A DNA stretch of 15,000 bases from NCBI GenBank assembly GCA_009663005.1, contig CM018895.1, positions 24,961,749-24,976,748 of the forward strand. The letters run 5' to 3'. Source of the DNA: Actinidia chinensis (lineage: Eukaryota; Streptophyta; Magnoliopsida; Ericales; Actinidiaceae). Shown one piece after another: positions 6,861-15,000 of this stretch (position 1 is its first letter; the number at the start of each line of letters is the position of its first letter). The position numbers and the translations under genes are program-made. Under the pieces are notes generated by a model, which saw nothing but the letters and a program-made list of their open reading frames with translations, ran no database searches and was not told the DNA's origin.

Positions 6861-7078
6861 AAATTGAAGGGGTATGTTAGTCTTTCCTTCATTTGTCCAG
6901 TCGCTTGCTTAGCAAACGACATGGACAAGAACTGAACTACCACTTTATCGCAATTTTTGTCCGGAGCAAAACAACGGCTACACGATTATCCGGGGCCAAG
7001 CAATCGACAATGAGTCCAGTCCAGTCCATAGGCTATTAGTCCTGAGACTCCTTGTCCAGTCCGGCAAACAACGGGCCC

Positions 7079-7785
7079 AATACGTGTGGTCACTTCTCTC
7101 TATTAAGGTGTTACCCAAATTGACCTTTTAAACACTTCAATTGTCATAAAATTGAGATTTTAACACTAAGTTTGGAAACTAAAGCCCTTGTTTGGCAACA
7201 TAAGGGAAATAAACTCTCTTTTTTTCAGCCATTATTGTCACAAGGAAATAAACTAAAATTGTCTTATGCTGACAACTTTTTTCTAAAATGCCAATTTTGC
7301 CCTTTAGTAGTTTACTTCTTTTTCAATTTATCAGAAACGAATAAATCATTTTTCTTCCTCCTTATGTCTCTGAGATACCTATATGTATATATACATATAT
7401 ATGAAGACATAGATGAATCTTACTATACATTTCCCAAATTGAATAACTATATGAATTTTAATTACTACACGATCGTGGAAGGGAAAGTAATTTTAAATTT
7501 GGGCAAGAATAAAATTATACAATGGGCATAAATGGGCAAAATGATAAAGGAATCATGTTTGTTGACGCAGTTGAGCTGACAACTGTGACAAAAGGGAGGT
7601 TATCGTCATTTTCAAAACTTCAAAGTAAGTATCTATTGTTATTGAAAATGTTAAGGGGGGTTAGAGTTATTTACCCATCCTATATTGATAAAAGAAAATA
7701 AAACATAATTGGTTGCACCGTGCAAGGCCCACTTCAGACAAAAGCAGGCCATTCTCACGTCCGTACAGCCAAAATTGAGGTGAGA
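7079..7785. other. Gene-free intergenic stretch
   Basis: The longest frame here (7172-7531, plus) encodes lysine-, asparagine- and phenylalanine-rich low-complexity sequence with no domain and is not credible as a gene. A short repeat, AGGAAATAAACT-like, occurs at about 7203 and 7241, and the motif CCTTGTTTGGCAACA at about 7187-7201 resembles a transposon end, but I found no partner for it. Confidence 0.4.
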
Positions 7786-7806
7786 ATATATATATATATA
7801 TATATA
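7786..7806. repeat. (AT)n microsatellite
   Basis: An uninterrupted AT dinucleotide run of about ten units, nine bases before the left end of the next TIR element. Confidence 0.92.
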
Positions 7807-7814
7807 AAATTGAA

Positions 7815-8658
7815 GAGGAAATTACACTTCACATTCCTACACTTTACCCAGAACTCACTTTGCACTATGTACTCTAATTACGTTAGTCTACCTCTTATGC
7901 TTTAGTGGTTTCTTTCTATGAGGTCACATGATTCTTTTCGTTACTTAATTTCATAGTTGAAAAATGAAAAGTGCTATAGTACACAATAAATAACTTTGAC
8001 AATATTTTACAGAGTAACTAACACTATATACTTTTATAATAGCCACTAAAATTCGTAATATTACATATTCACCACACACAATGATATAACTAACTGTAAT
8101 ACCATATAACTAATTCGGAAAAAAAAAATCGGGAAAAAAATCCACAAAGATACATTATAAACTACACCACAAAAATGAGTAAAAAATAATAAATCACAAA
8201 AATGCATAACTTCAACTTTCAATTGTACACACCCATTCATTCTAAGAGTACGTCACAAAAAAATTGTAACGAACACCACAAAAGTACATAAGATTTCTAG
8301 GTACACACCATGTGTATCATAGTTTTCTCCTTGAACTATAGACTGATAGAAAGTCACACTAGACAGGGGCGCGCCAAGGTACTTCCTGATGGGGTCACTG
8401 ACCCCATTAGCCTTTGAATGTTCAAAAATTTTTTTTTTAGTGTTACAATGTTTAAAAAAAATTTTTTTGTGTATATATATGTTTTAAAAAAATTGAACCT
8501 AAAGAAATATAGATTTTCACATGATACCAATTAGGCAAATTTCTGGAGCCGCCACTGCACATAGATCTTACTAAATTTAATGGTTTTAATTGATAAATTA
8601 AAATAATGGCCAAACGGAACTTTTATGAAAGTACAAGAGTACAAAGTGTAATTTACTC
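7815..8658. mobile_element. Non-autonomous TIR element (~650 bp before nested insertion)
   Basis: The left end GAGGAAATTACACTTCACAT and the reverse complement of the right end, GAGTAAATTACACTTTGTAC, agree at most of the first 16-30 positions, including a shared ACTTT block. The interior holds no gene. Around 8140-8300 a degenerate motif ACACCACAAAAATG(A/C)(G/A)TA-like recurs three times with variable spacing. A separate 194-bp hAT-type MITE has inserted near its right end. A target duplication could not be identified. Confidence 0.6.
8364..8557. mobile_element. hAT-type MITE (194 bp), nested
   Basis: The left end CAGGGGCGCGCCAAGG is complementary in reverse to the right end, CTGGAGCCGCCACTG (reverse complement CAGTGGCGGCTCCAG). 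CAGGGGCGGAG-like ends are typical of hAT MITEs in many plant genomes. The flanks are CACACTAGA (8355-8363) and CACATAGA (8558-8565), an 8-bp hAT-style target duplication apart from one inserted base. The interior is A/T-rich with poly(T) and poly(A) runs and is non-coding. Just inside the left end, GGGGTCACTGACCCC forms a small perfect hairpin (about 8391-8405). Confidence 0.75.
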
Positions 8659-8889
8659 ATGAAAAAAATAAAAGAATGAAAGTGACAAAAAGGTCATGGA
8701 ACCCCGAAATAATCATGCATATTCCATCATTGAAACACAGGCACACCCACATTTTTTGTCATTTGGCAGTGTAGGTCAACTTTCATTGACAGGTACACTT
8801 TTGTTTGGGGGGAAATTTTAGAAAATATTATTAAGGGTTTAGTTTGAGCTAGTTAAATTAGTTTAACCAAGTGGGTTTACACCCTGTTT
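8659..8889. other. Gene-free spacer
   Basis: AT-rich sequence between the TIR element and the GC-rich island; no specific feature was recognised. Confidence 0.45.
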
Positions 8890-9170
8890 TGGTTTCGGGA
8901 GATGGTCCGGAGTTGCCATCTCCCGGATTTCTTCTTTTCTTCTCCCTCCTCCTCCTTCTCCGTGTTTGGCACCATTTTTCATCTCCCTGATTTCTTCTCA
9001 AGCGGGCCTCCAAATTCCAGCCACAGCTGGATATGTGACGGACATGGGTTACCCCCCCGTCCTGGTCACGCGGGCCCCTCCGCGTGGTTAGAAAATTACT
9101 GTTGTGCCCTCGCGCAGTCCAGCCACGTCCAAACTGGTCGCAGCCTCACCCGCGATGTCCTCTCTCTCTA
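8890..9170. other. GC-rich island with two short perfect hairpins
   Basis: This stretch is clearly more GC- and CpG-rich than the rest of the window (for example CGCGGGCCCCTCCGCG). It has two perfect inverted repeats: CGGGAGATGG/CCATCTCCCG (8896-8905 and 8916-8925, 10-nt loop) and CACGCGG/CCGCGTG (9067-9073 and 9080-9086, 6-nt loop). A direct repeat CATCTCCC(G/T)GATTTCTTCT occurs at 8917-8935 and 8980-8998. The open frame at 8902-9171 encodes Ser/Pro-rich sequence including this repeat and matches nothing I know. It may be the remnant of a transposon end or of a gene's first exon or leader; unresolved. Confidence 0.45.
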
Positions 9171-9855
9171 ACTGTAAAAATCGATTTGGGGAAGAGATTA
9201 AGAAGAAGAAGACGGTGTTTTGGGGGTTAATAATAAAGGGGGTAAATTACACATAAAGCCCCTTATAATATGGGGGTTTAATATGGAACCCAATGACATT
9301 GTCAATAATGCACTAAACTCCGAACTCCCCTCAATATTTTGGGCCAAATTACACATACCTCTCCCCTCTCTCTCAATTTTTGGTCCTTTCCTTACTAATT
9401 TTCTTAAATTTAAAACCACTAATTATTACTACCTATTACTTAATTTAACAACTAATTCCTAATTATTACTAAATATTTAATTTTAAATAATTTTAAAAAA
9501 CCGAAAAAAATAAAATTATATAGGTTCTAAATTATTTATTCATATTTAAAGTAAAAATTTTTATTTACTAATCTAAATATTAAGTAAATATATATTTTTA
9601 TTAATTAAAACGAAATTATCTTTCAGATTAACAACTAATTAATGATGTGAGGGTATTTTTCTTTTTAAAACATCTATCCCTTTTCAAATTCCCCTTCTCC
9701 AAAACTCTCCAAACACTAAACTACAAATTCAACCCCTCTTAAAAGTGGGCCCACCTTATTATAAATCTCCCATAAATCCTCCCTCATTTCAAATCCACCT
9801 TCAAATCCTCTCCCTTATTCTAAATCCAACCAAAATTAATCTCCGGACGCCAACT
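9171..9855. other. Gene-free stretch with transposon-like debris
   Basis: Contains GGGGGTAAATTACACATAAA (about 9238) and GGCCAAATTACACATACC (about 9342), two direct copies of an AAATTACACATA motif also close to the ends of the 7815-8658 element. A pyrimidine-rich, C-clustered block follows at 9670-9840. The frames on either strand across 9198-9462 overlap each other and look like chance. Likely degenerate transposon sequence; boundaries cannot be set. Confidence 0.35.
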
Positions 9856-9856
9856 G

Positions 9857-9990
9857 CTGTTAGTTTAGCTGGCACGACTAGGGATTTTAACTTGTAAGCT
9901 TCAAGTTCAAATATTTTCAGGTGATCAGTCATCACGACATTTAAGTACGAAAGTTGATGGACTGCTTGTCTTTTTAGGGCCTTTTACGTA
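9857..9990 (+). mobile_element. Possible decayed tRNA-derived SINE
   Basis: TTAGTTTAGCTGGCACGACT (A-box-like TAGTTTAGCTGG) is followed about 35 nt later by AAGTTCAAATAT, a weak B box. The spacing is tRNA-like, but no poly(A) tail or target duplication can be seen. Treat as a low-confidence remnant. Confidence 0.3.
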
Positions 9991-10078
9991 GTGGGTATTT
10001 TTTCATTCATAATTGTGTACAGTCTGAGTCTGCGACTTAACGTTACATTATTGAATGACTTACTACATAGGACCCATC

Positions 10079-10120
10079 AAGGGGTGACCCCTGCATGGTC
10101 TAGTTTCAAGGGTTACCCCT
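10079..10120. repeat. Paired short palindromes
   Basis: AGGGGTGACCCCT (10080-10092) is a perfect palindrome around a single central base. A near copy, AAGGGTTACCCCT (10108-10120), follows 15 nt later, each preceded by TCAAG or a similar sequence. No adjacent gene gives it a role. Confidence 0.5.
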
Positions 10121-13018
10121 AGGATTATGGCATTTTTGGTTAAATTAGTTAAAATTCTAGCTAATTTAGCTCTTTTTCTATTTTTGAGTTTTTTTAGTCA
10201 ACTTTCTTAATTGATTAATCATAATTTTATAGTTTTTTTCCCTCTTGAGGAGAATAATTTAAACATGTAAAATCTTAAAGAGAAACTTAAAAGTATAAAA
10301 CTGTTGTTAAATTTTTTAAAAAAAAGTTCATAGAAAGATGAAAAAAATTAAAATGGAACTAAATTGATAATGGACAAACTTGTCAACAACTAATATTAGC
10401 GATTTTTATTTTTGTTTCTGATTTCATCTAGAAAGTGCATTAATATTGGCCATCAACCAAGAAACTCATCTCCAAGGGTATGGTCAAGTGGGAGGAGTGA
10501 ATTAATTGTAAAATCGATTCTTATAAAGTTTAAATGTTCTAAATTTTAGGGCCAATAAAAATTTTAGGGCATCATGATTAATCAAGTCGAAAATACGCAC
10601 AAGCTCGCCCAGACACTCAGTTATCGAAAAAATCCCAAGAAATTCACATATGTGAACATTGTTTTATCGTAATATCAACATTATGCTTCAAGTCCAATTT
10701 AGCATAAAATAATTTTTTTAAAATTATTTTTGTCTTTACTAAAAAAAAATTATTTGTATTTTTTTTTACTTTTTTTGCTTCATCTTTATTAGAAAAATCT
10801 GACAAAAAATATGAAAATATTTTCATGCGATTGATTTCCAACAAATCAAGCACTAGATAATTCTCTCTTGTGGCAAGTGATAATGGCCACTTTGGTGATT
10901 AGAAAAAATAATAAAAGGACACTTATGTTTAATCTTCTTTGTCTTATTAAATTAATTTATAATTTTGGTACAATATACACTACAATGACAGGTGGACAAA
11001 GCTGACCAAAGTGCCTGTTAATTTATTTTTTTTCAGAAAAAAATAATTAAAATTTCATTTACATATATTTTTTAATTAGCACTAAAAGAAGCTTGCTCAT
11101 AAAGATGCCTAAAGCATGTGGCTCCCACTTTGACTATTTTTTTTTTAATTTTACTTATTGAAAAGAAAAATTATATTCATTGGGAGTAGGTTTGTTACCG
11201 TTAAGGTTACCTGAAAATAAATAAATAAATAAACTAAAAAAATAAAGGGAGACTTTTTTGTGATTCTTCCAATAGGATTCCCACTATACCAACTTTGGAA
11301 TATTAATTTGATTATGATTTTTTATTTTAAAGTTAGTATGTACCTCAATCAAATTTAGATTTGGACAATTCCGACCGAATCAAATATATGAAACTGTGAT
11401 GCTATGAATTATAATGGACCCCGATTAATTAAGACAAGGCTAAATTAAATCATTATTGGGAATTGGTGGGGTTAGAGCATCAAATTTTTACAATGTATTC
11501 TCAAATAGGAGAAGATCCAATAATCCACTTTGGTAGGAGAAGAACCCTATAATTTAAAACTTCAAAAGTAAATTTGAGGAAATAGGGAATTTCAGCAACA
11601 AGAATGATGTATAAAAGTTGACAGACGTGTTGAATACTGGTTGATTGGTGTTATATGACTACTACTGTAATATTATTACGATTAATCTAAACATACCGTA
11701 TACTTTTTTTATTTCTTTAGCATTGAAAATGGCTGGATTTGTTCTTTTGAGATGCCTTATTTGCAATATGTGATTTGATTTCTGTCAATTTTTCTTCAAT
11801 GTCACTATTTAGGGGAGTCGAATTCGGATATTATAATAGACTGAACCACATATTAACTACCTTATTTAATTCAACCAAACAACTTTATGTCTTTCAATTG
11901 GTATGAAACCATTGTTAGCATTAAAAATAAAGAAATTAAAAGAAAATGTTTATACGCCCGTTTATTGGAAATAAAGAAAGAATCAAAGAATGAAATAATT
12001 ACCCAAAAAAAATAATATCAAAGAATGGAAAAGAAATTTAAAGGGACTATTAATTTTTTTCTTTTTTTCTGTAGTAGCTCTGCCAAAGTGAGATTTTATT
12101 GTAGGAATTCTTTTGTTCCCATTATGGGGCTTATATATGTATTTTCTTTGTTTGGGCTGCTAGGTTATGGGGCCAACCATCTATCATAGTAAGCTCTGCA
12201 GATTAATTATCGATAGTGCATTGACTGTTACAAACACAATTTTAAAGACAAAAATTGAAACTATCCCTAGCACTAATTGGTTTTAGAAGAAATGGTGAAA
12301 GTTAAGACTAACAAGTGACATCAGAATTGGGGGTTATTAGTTCGAATCATGGAAGCCTCATATTAAGGGATGCAACAAGAACTTGTCAAAGTGAGTTGCG
12401 ATTCAAATGCCATAAAAGTTTCAAATGAGATGGCTAAAAACTCGATTCTATAGTTACACAATGTGATTTTCTTTTTTTTAGTAATTACATAATGGGTTTA
12501 CAATTTAAAGTGTAATTTCTTTCCTTTTTACTTCATGAATTTTTTATGTCCTTAATAACTCCACTTGCAACCATTTGATGCCTACCTAATCCCTCTAGGT
12601 TGTAAATGTTTTGTTGGTAAATATTTGCCAACAAATCAAATCTTCTTTGAATATTTGCCACTTTCAAGTGTTCTTCATACTATATATTATTTTACATTAT
12701 TGATGCTTTATTTTTGTTTTATTAAGATAAGGTAAGATTACTCCATTAAAGATAAAAGTTGCCTTCAACTAGCCAAACCAAGGGCTGACTCTAGGGGATC
12801 CTACTGCATTATATAGGGACAATTGTTATGTGATTTGTGCAAAATTTAATTGGAGCTTTGCCAATCAGCAGACAAAGAAACAAGAAGAAAATAAAGGCTA
12901 ATCAACATAACTATAAAGAAGTCACAAGATATGTACCTAATGTACCCAACAATGTGGATGCACATAGTTCACTTTTAATATACCAATGAAAATGTTTAGT
13001 TTTAAGCGTAATTGTGTA
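10121..13018. other. Long gene-free AT-rich intergenic region
   Basis: No credible gene on either strand. Items seen: an AT-rich block at 10190-10330 with CTCTTGAGGAGAATAATTTAAA that faintly resembles the dispersed repeat at 2765 and 5365; an AAAT tetranucleotide run (about 11213-11232); an isolated B-box-like AGTTCGAATCA (about 12339-12349) without a supporting A box or tail; and the palindrome at 12611-12634. The minus-strand ORF at 10644-10853 is Lys/Asn/Phe-rich low-complexity translation. Confidence 0.45.
12611..12634. repeat. 24-bp near-perfect palindrome
   Basis: TTGTTGGTAAATATTTGCCA ACAA: the arms are TTGTTGG and CCAACAA around TAAATATTTG, with only one mismatched pair (T opposite G). 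The dyad could bind a dimeric protein or form a cruciform; there is no gene near it. Confidence 0.7.
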
Positions 13019-13028
13019 AATCAAACAA
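13019..13028. repeat. SINE target-site duplication, upstream copy
   Basis: AATCAAACAA, identical to 13273-13282; it sits directly before the SINE 5' end. Confidence 0.75.
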
Positions 13029-13264
13029 CCTAGGGGTTGGCTTGACCCGGTGGTGGCATGATGGTTTAAGCTTGAGATTTTGAGGTTTGCTTATTTTCAA
13101 TGTTTTAGGTTCGAAATCTCCTAGGTACTATCAATTCTTGCGTTAGGTCAGTCTATACGGGGCTTTGTTTTAGTTTTAATTAAGTCCCCACTAGTAGGCA
13201 GTGATGGAATTGGTACTCCAAATTAATCGTCATTGAGCTAGATAGTGATTTATAAAAAAAAAAA
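13029..13264 (+). mobile_element. tRNA-derived SINE
   Basis: The element starts CCTAGGGGTTGGCTTGACCC. It has an A-box-like TGGCTTGACCCGGTGG (13038-13053), a B box GGTTCGAAATC (13108-13118), then a non-tRNA body ending in an A-run at about 13252-13264. The 10-bp duplication AATCAAACAA flanks it (13019-13028 and 13273-13282), with eight bases, GTTATACC, between tail and right copy. This may reflect a longer, partly eroded duplication (GTGTAAATC... versus GTTATACCAATC...). Box order, length (~236 bp) and tail all fit a plant SINE. It differs from the two-module SINE at 1743-1971. Confidence 0.8.
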
Positions 13265-13272
13265 GTTATACC

Positions 13273-13282
13273 AATCAAACAA
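13273..13282. repeat. SINE target-site duplication, downstream copy
   Basis: AATCAAACAA, identical to 13019-13028; it lies eight bases after the SINE poly(A) tail. Confidence 0.7.
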
Positions 13283-14495
13283 GTTTAAATTGATGCATAT
13301 ACAAATATGGTTCAGTAGCATTCAGTTGAAAGTACATATTAATACATTTATTTAAGTATTTAGTTTGACTCCTCTTAATTGTTTTTATTTGGTTGTCATA
13401 GCGAGCTTACTAGAGAACACCCACAAGGCACTTGACATAATAAGAAAATGATGAAGCGAAAAAAGGAAATTAATGATTTCTTTGGCGTTCTATTTTATTT
13501 TGTTTTAGCAAATATCTTTTAAAAACTCATGATCCAAACACAGTGTTAGATGATTAATGTCTGATTTAATGTATTTACAGTGATAAATAAACGAATTGTC
13601 TCCTATCAATTGAAAAAAAAAAGAGTTGATTTTTATTTAGTACAAATCAAGAAATAAGCAAGCTTCATAGGATAAAAATTTACCTACTTCTTGGTTCTAA
13701 AAAGAAATATTTGTTAGATCCCAAAGCTTTCCAAAAATCAATATGGATGATTTGAAAATTTCTTTTGACACTTTTAGGAAAGTGGGATTGCCACCACACA
13801 AACATATGTGGATGTGTTTGTATCTCTAGTCATAGAATCATTTACATTTTCTATTAAGATCACACAATATCTCCATTATTCCAATCCATATAAAAAAATA
13901 CGAAGCAAACTTGACCACAAGAAAGACAATCTGGGATGACATAATGAGCCTCACATGCATCACTTTTGATAAGTCATTTGAGTGGGATTTGAGTATTTGT
14001 TATTTTTCCTTTTAATTTAATCACCCCCTCTGCATTGGAAGTGGGAATGGAGGAAAGAAATTATGGGCATGGCTTTTAATGACAACTATAATGACCTCTC
14101 AATAAGAGAGAGAGAAAAAAAAGTAGGTTTCCTTTTTGACTCTTTCAAAGTATTTTCACTCTTTCTCTCCTCTAAATTTGGCTGATTACTAGCTAATAAA
14201 ATAGAAAAATATCACGGTTAAATTTGGATCAATAAAAATTTTTAAAATTTAAAATAAATAGTTCAGATTCATTTGAGTATGCAAATTAACATAACAAGAT
14301 AAATTTAAATTATAAAAAAAATTTAACTCAAATTCTAAAACCGTAATAATACTGAATAAAATAATGCTAATAGTTCATGCACCTTTTCTTATACTAAAAA
14401 CACTTCGTTTTTGATTTTTATTGTGCAACTTTTAATTAAATGCTTAAACTACTATTACCATAGAGAAAGTAAACAAACTAGTAAATGTATAAAGA
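13283..14495. other. Gene-free AT-rich intergenic region
   Basis: No open frame of note and no recognised repeat end. A short GA run sits at about 14105-14114. Sequence composition is ordinary for plant intergenic DNA. Confidence 0.45.
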
Positions 14496-14692
14496 GCATG
14501 TTTATTGTAGTTTATTAGCTGTAATTTTTATTTTTTTCTATTTTAAAATTATGCCAGAATATTTACCACAACTTCTATTTTTACGTTTGCTTATTGAATA
14601 AAAACAACTGAAAAAAAATAAATTCTTTTAAAAGCTCAATTTTATTTTTTTTTATTTTTTATTTTAAAATAAATTCCGCTACAACAAACTAG
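14496..14692. mobile_element. Possible small MITE with GTTTATTGTAG ends
   Basis: The left end CATGTTTATTGTAG (about 14497-14510) is paralleled by the reverse complement of the right end, AGTTTGTTGTAG (about 14679-14690). The roughly 200-bp interior is A/T-rich, with TATTTTAAAATTA-type blocks at both sides. The terminal match is short and no target duplication is seen. Confidence 0.4.
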
Positions 14693-15000
14693 GGACAATC
14701 AAGCAATGTGTCAAAGTGATGAGGACTTTATGCAACTATATAGATGATAGAAAAAAAATGAATGTTAAATAAACAAAATTATTGGATTTAATGAAAGTTG
14801 ATACCACCAATCCCCTGTCCCATCACATCAAATCTTAATGACTTATTGGATTATTGGGTGTTGAAAATTTACCATATGATTAACATACAAAACTAATTTA
14901 ATGCCATGCCTCTATCATAGAGTCCTACTTTTTTCACTTTATTAAAAACAGCTCTCACAATGACAAATTTGACCAATATTAACAAGAGAAGGTGACAATA
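14693..15000. other. Gene-free AT-rich end of window
   Basis: No gene, repeat or regulatory signal was recognised between the putative MITE and the right edge. Confidence 0.45.

Larger units (their letters stand above)
6204..7078. mobile_element. Non-autonomous TIR transposon (~870 bp) with GGACTGGAC subterminal motifs
   Basis: The left end GGCCATGTTTGTTTGG, followed by CCGGACTGGACAACGAGT, is mirrored by the reverse complement of the right end, GGGCCCGTTGTTTG then CCGGACTGGACAAGGAGT. Subterminal regions repeat GGACTGGAC, GGACTA and GTCCAGTCC in both orientations, as expected for transposase-binding sites of hAT-like elements. The GC-rich ends contrast with a core (6480-6860) that is almost pure A/T. 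No transposase frame is present; the ORF at 6150-6377 just reads across the left end. No clear 8-bp target duplication was found, so the hAT assignment is tentative. Confidence 0.7.

Noticed and set aside
7172..7531. 119-residue plus-strand frame
   Set aside because: Low-complexity Lys/Asn/Phe/Tyr content typical of AT-rich noncoding DNA; no motif and no gene-like context.
7087..7680. LTR retrotransposon suggested by loosely similar ends
   Set aside because: No matching long direct repeats, primer-binding site or coding domains were found.
8902..9171. 89-residue frame in the GC-rich island as a gene
   Set aside because: It contains a repeat-derived HLPDFF...SS duplication, crosses both hairpins and matches no family I know; kept only as an unexplained island.
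1..15000. CRISPR arrays, bacterial defence or biosynthetic operons
   Set aside because: No regularly spaced repeats, ribosome-binding sites or compact coding; introns and SINEs show a plant nuclear genome.

Overview
This is nuclear DNA from a plant, most likely a eudicot. The sequence is AT-rich, with long poly(A)/poly(T) runs, GA and TA microsatellites, tRNA-derived SINEs with intact target-site duplications, and several small terminal-inverted-repeat (TIR) transposons. There is one convincing protein gene, and it has GT-AG introns and a plastid-targeting N-terminus. There are no bacterial-type operons, CRISPR arrays or rRNA/tRNA genes. Species cannot be fixed from sequence alone.

Layout. 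Positions 54-1576 (minus strand) hold the first three coding exons of a nuclear gene for a predicted chloroplast membrane protein (DUF4079-like, cf. Arabidopsis At3g61870 from memory). The rest of the gene lies beyond the left edge. Its first intron carries a diverged 518-bp TIR element. Its promoter at 1577-1730 has a TATA-like box and a perfect G-box. A SINE with two tRNA-like promoter modules (1743-1971, 12-bp target duplication) has inserted directly upstream. Positions 2061-2240 are a small MITE-like element. Positions 2907-3522 are a diverged tandem duplication of about 300 bp, followed by a duplicated GA-repeat block. Positions 3718-4964 form a large imperfect inverted repeat with arms of about 420-430 bp and a spacer of about 400 bp. 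This is the most unusual structure in the window, and its arms contain what may be fossil exon/intron junctions.

Positions 5125-5490 are another TIR element. Positions 6204-7078 are an approximately 870-bp element with GGACTGGAC-type terminal repeats, and its AT-rich core contains a second foldback. Positions 7815-8658 are a further TIR element carrying a nested 194-bp hAT-type MITE (8364-8557). Positions 8890-9170 are a GC-rich island with two short perfect hairpins. From about 9.2 kb to the end, the DNA is gene-free and AT-rich. It contains a probable SINE remnant (~9.86 kb), a well-preserved SINE (13029-13264, 10-bp target duplication), a 24-bp near-palindrome (12611-12634) and a possible MITE (14496-14692).

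Overall, the window is the 5' end of one plastid-protein gene followed by about 13 kb of transposon-rich intergenic DNA. I found no convincing new multi-gene system. The items most worth a second look are the long inverted repeat (possible hairpin-RNA or gene-capture locus), the SINE with two promoter modules beside the gene promoter, and the nested TIR elements.
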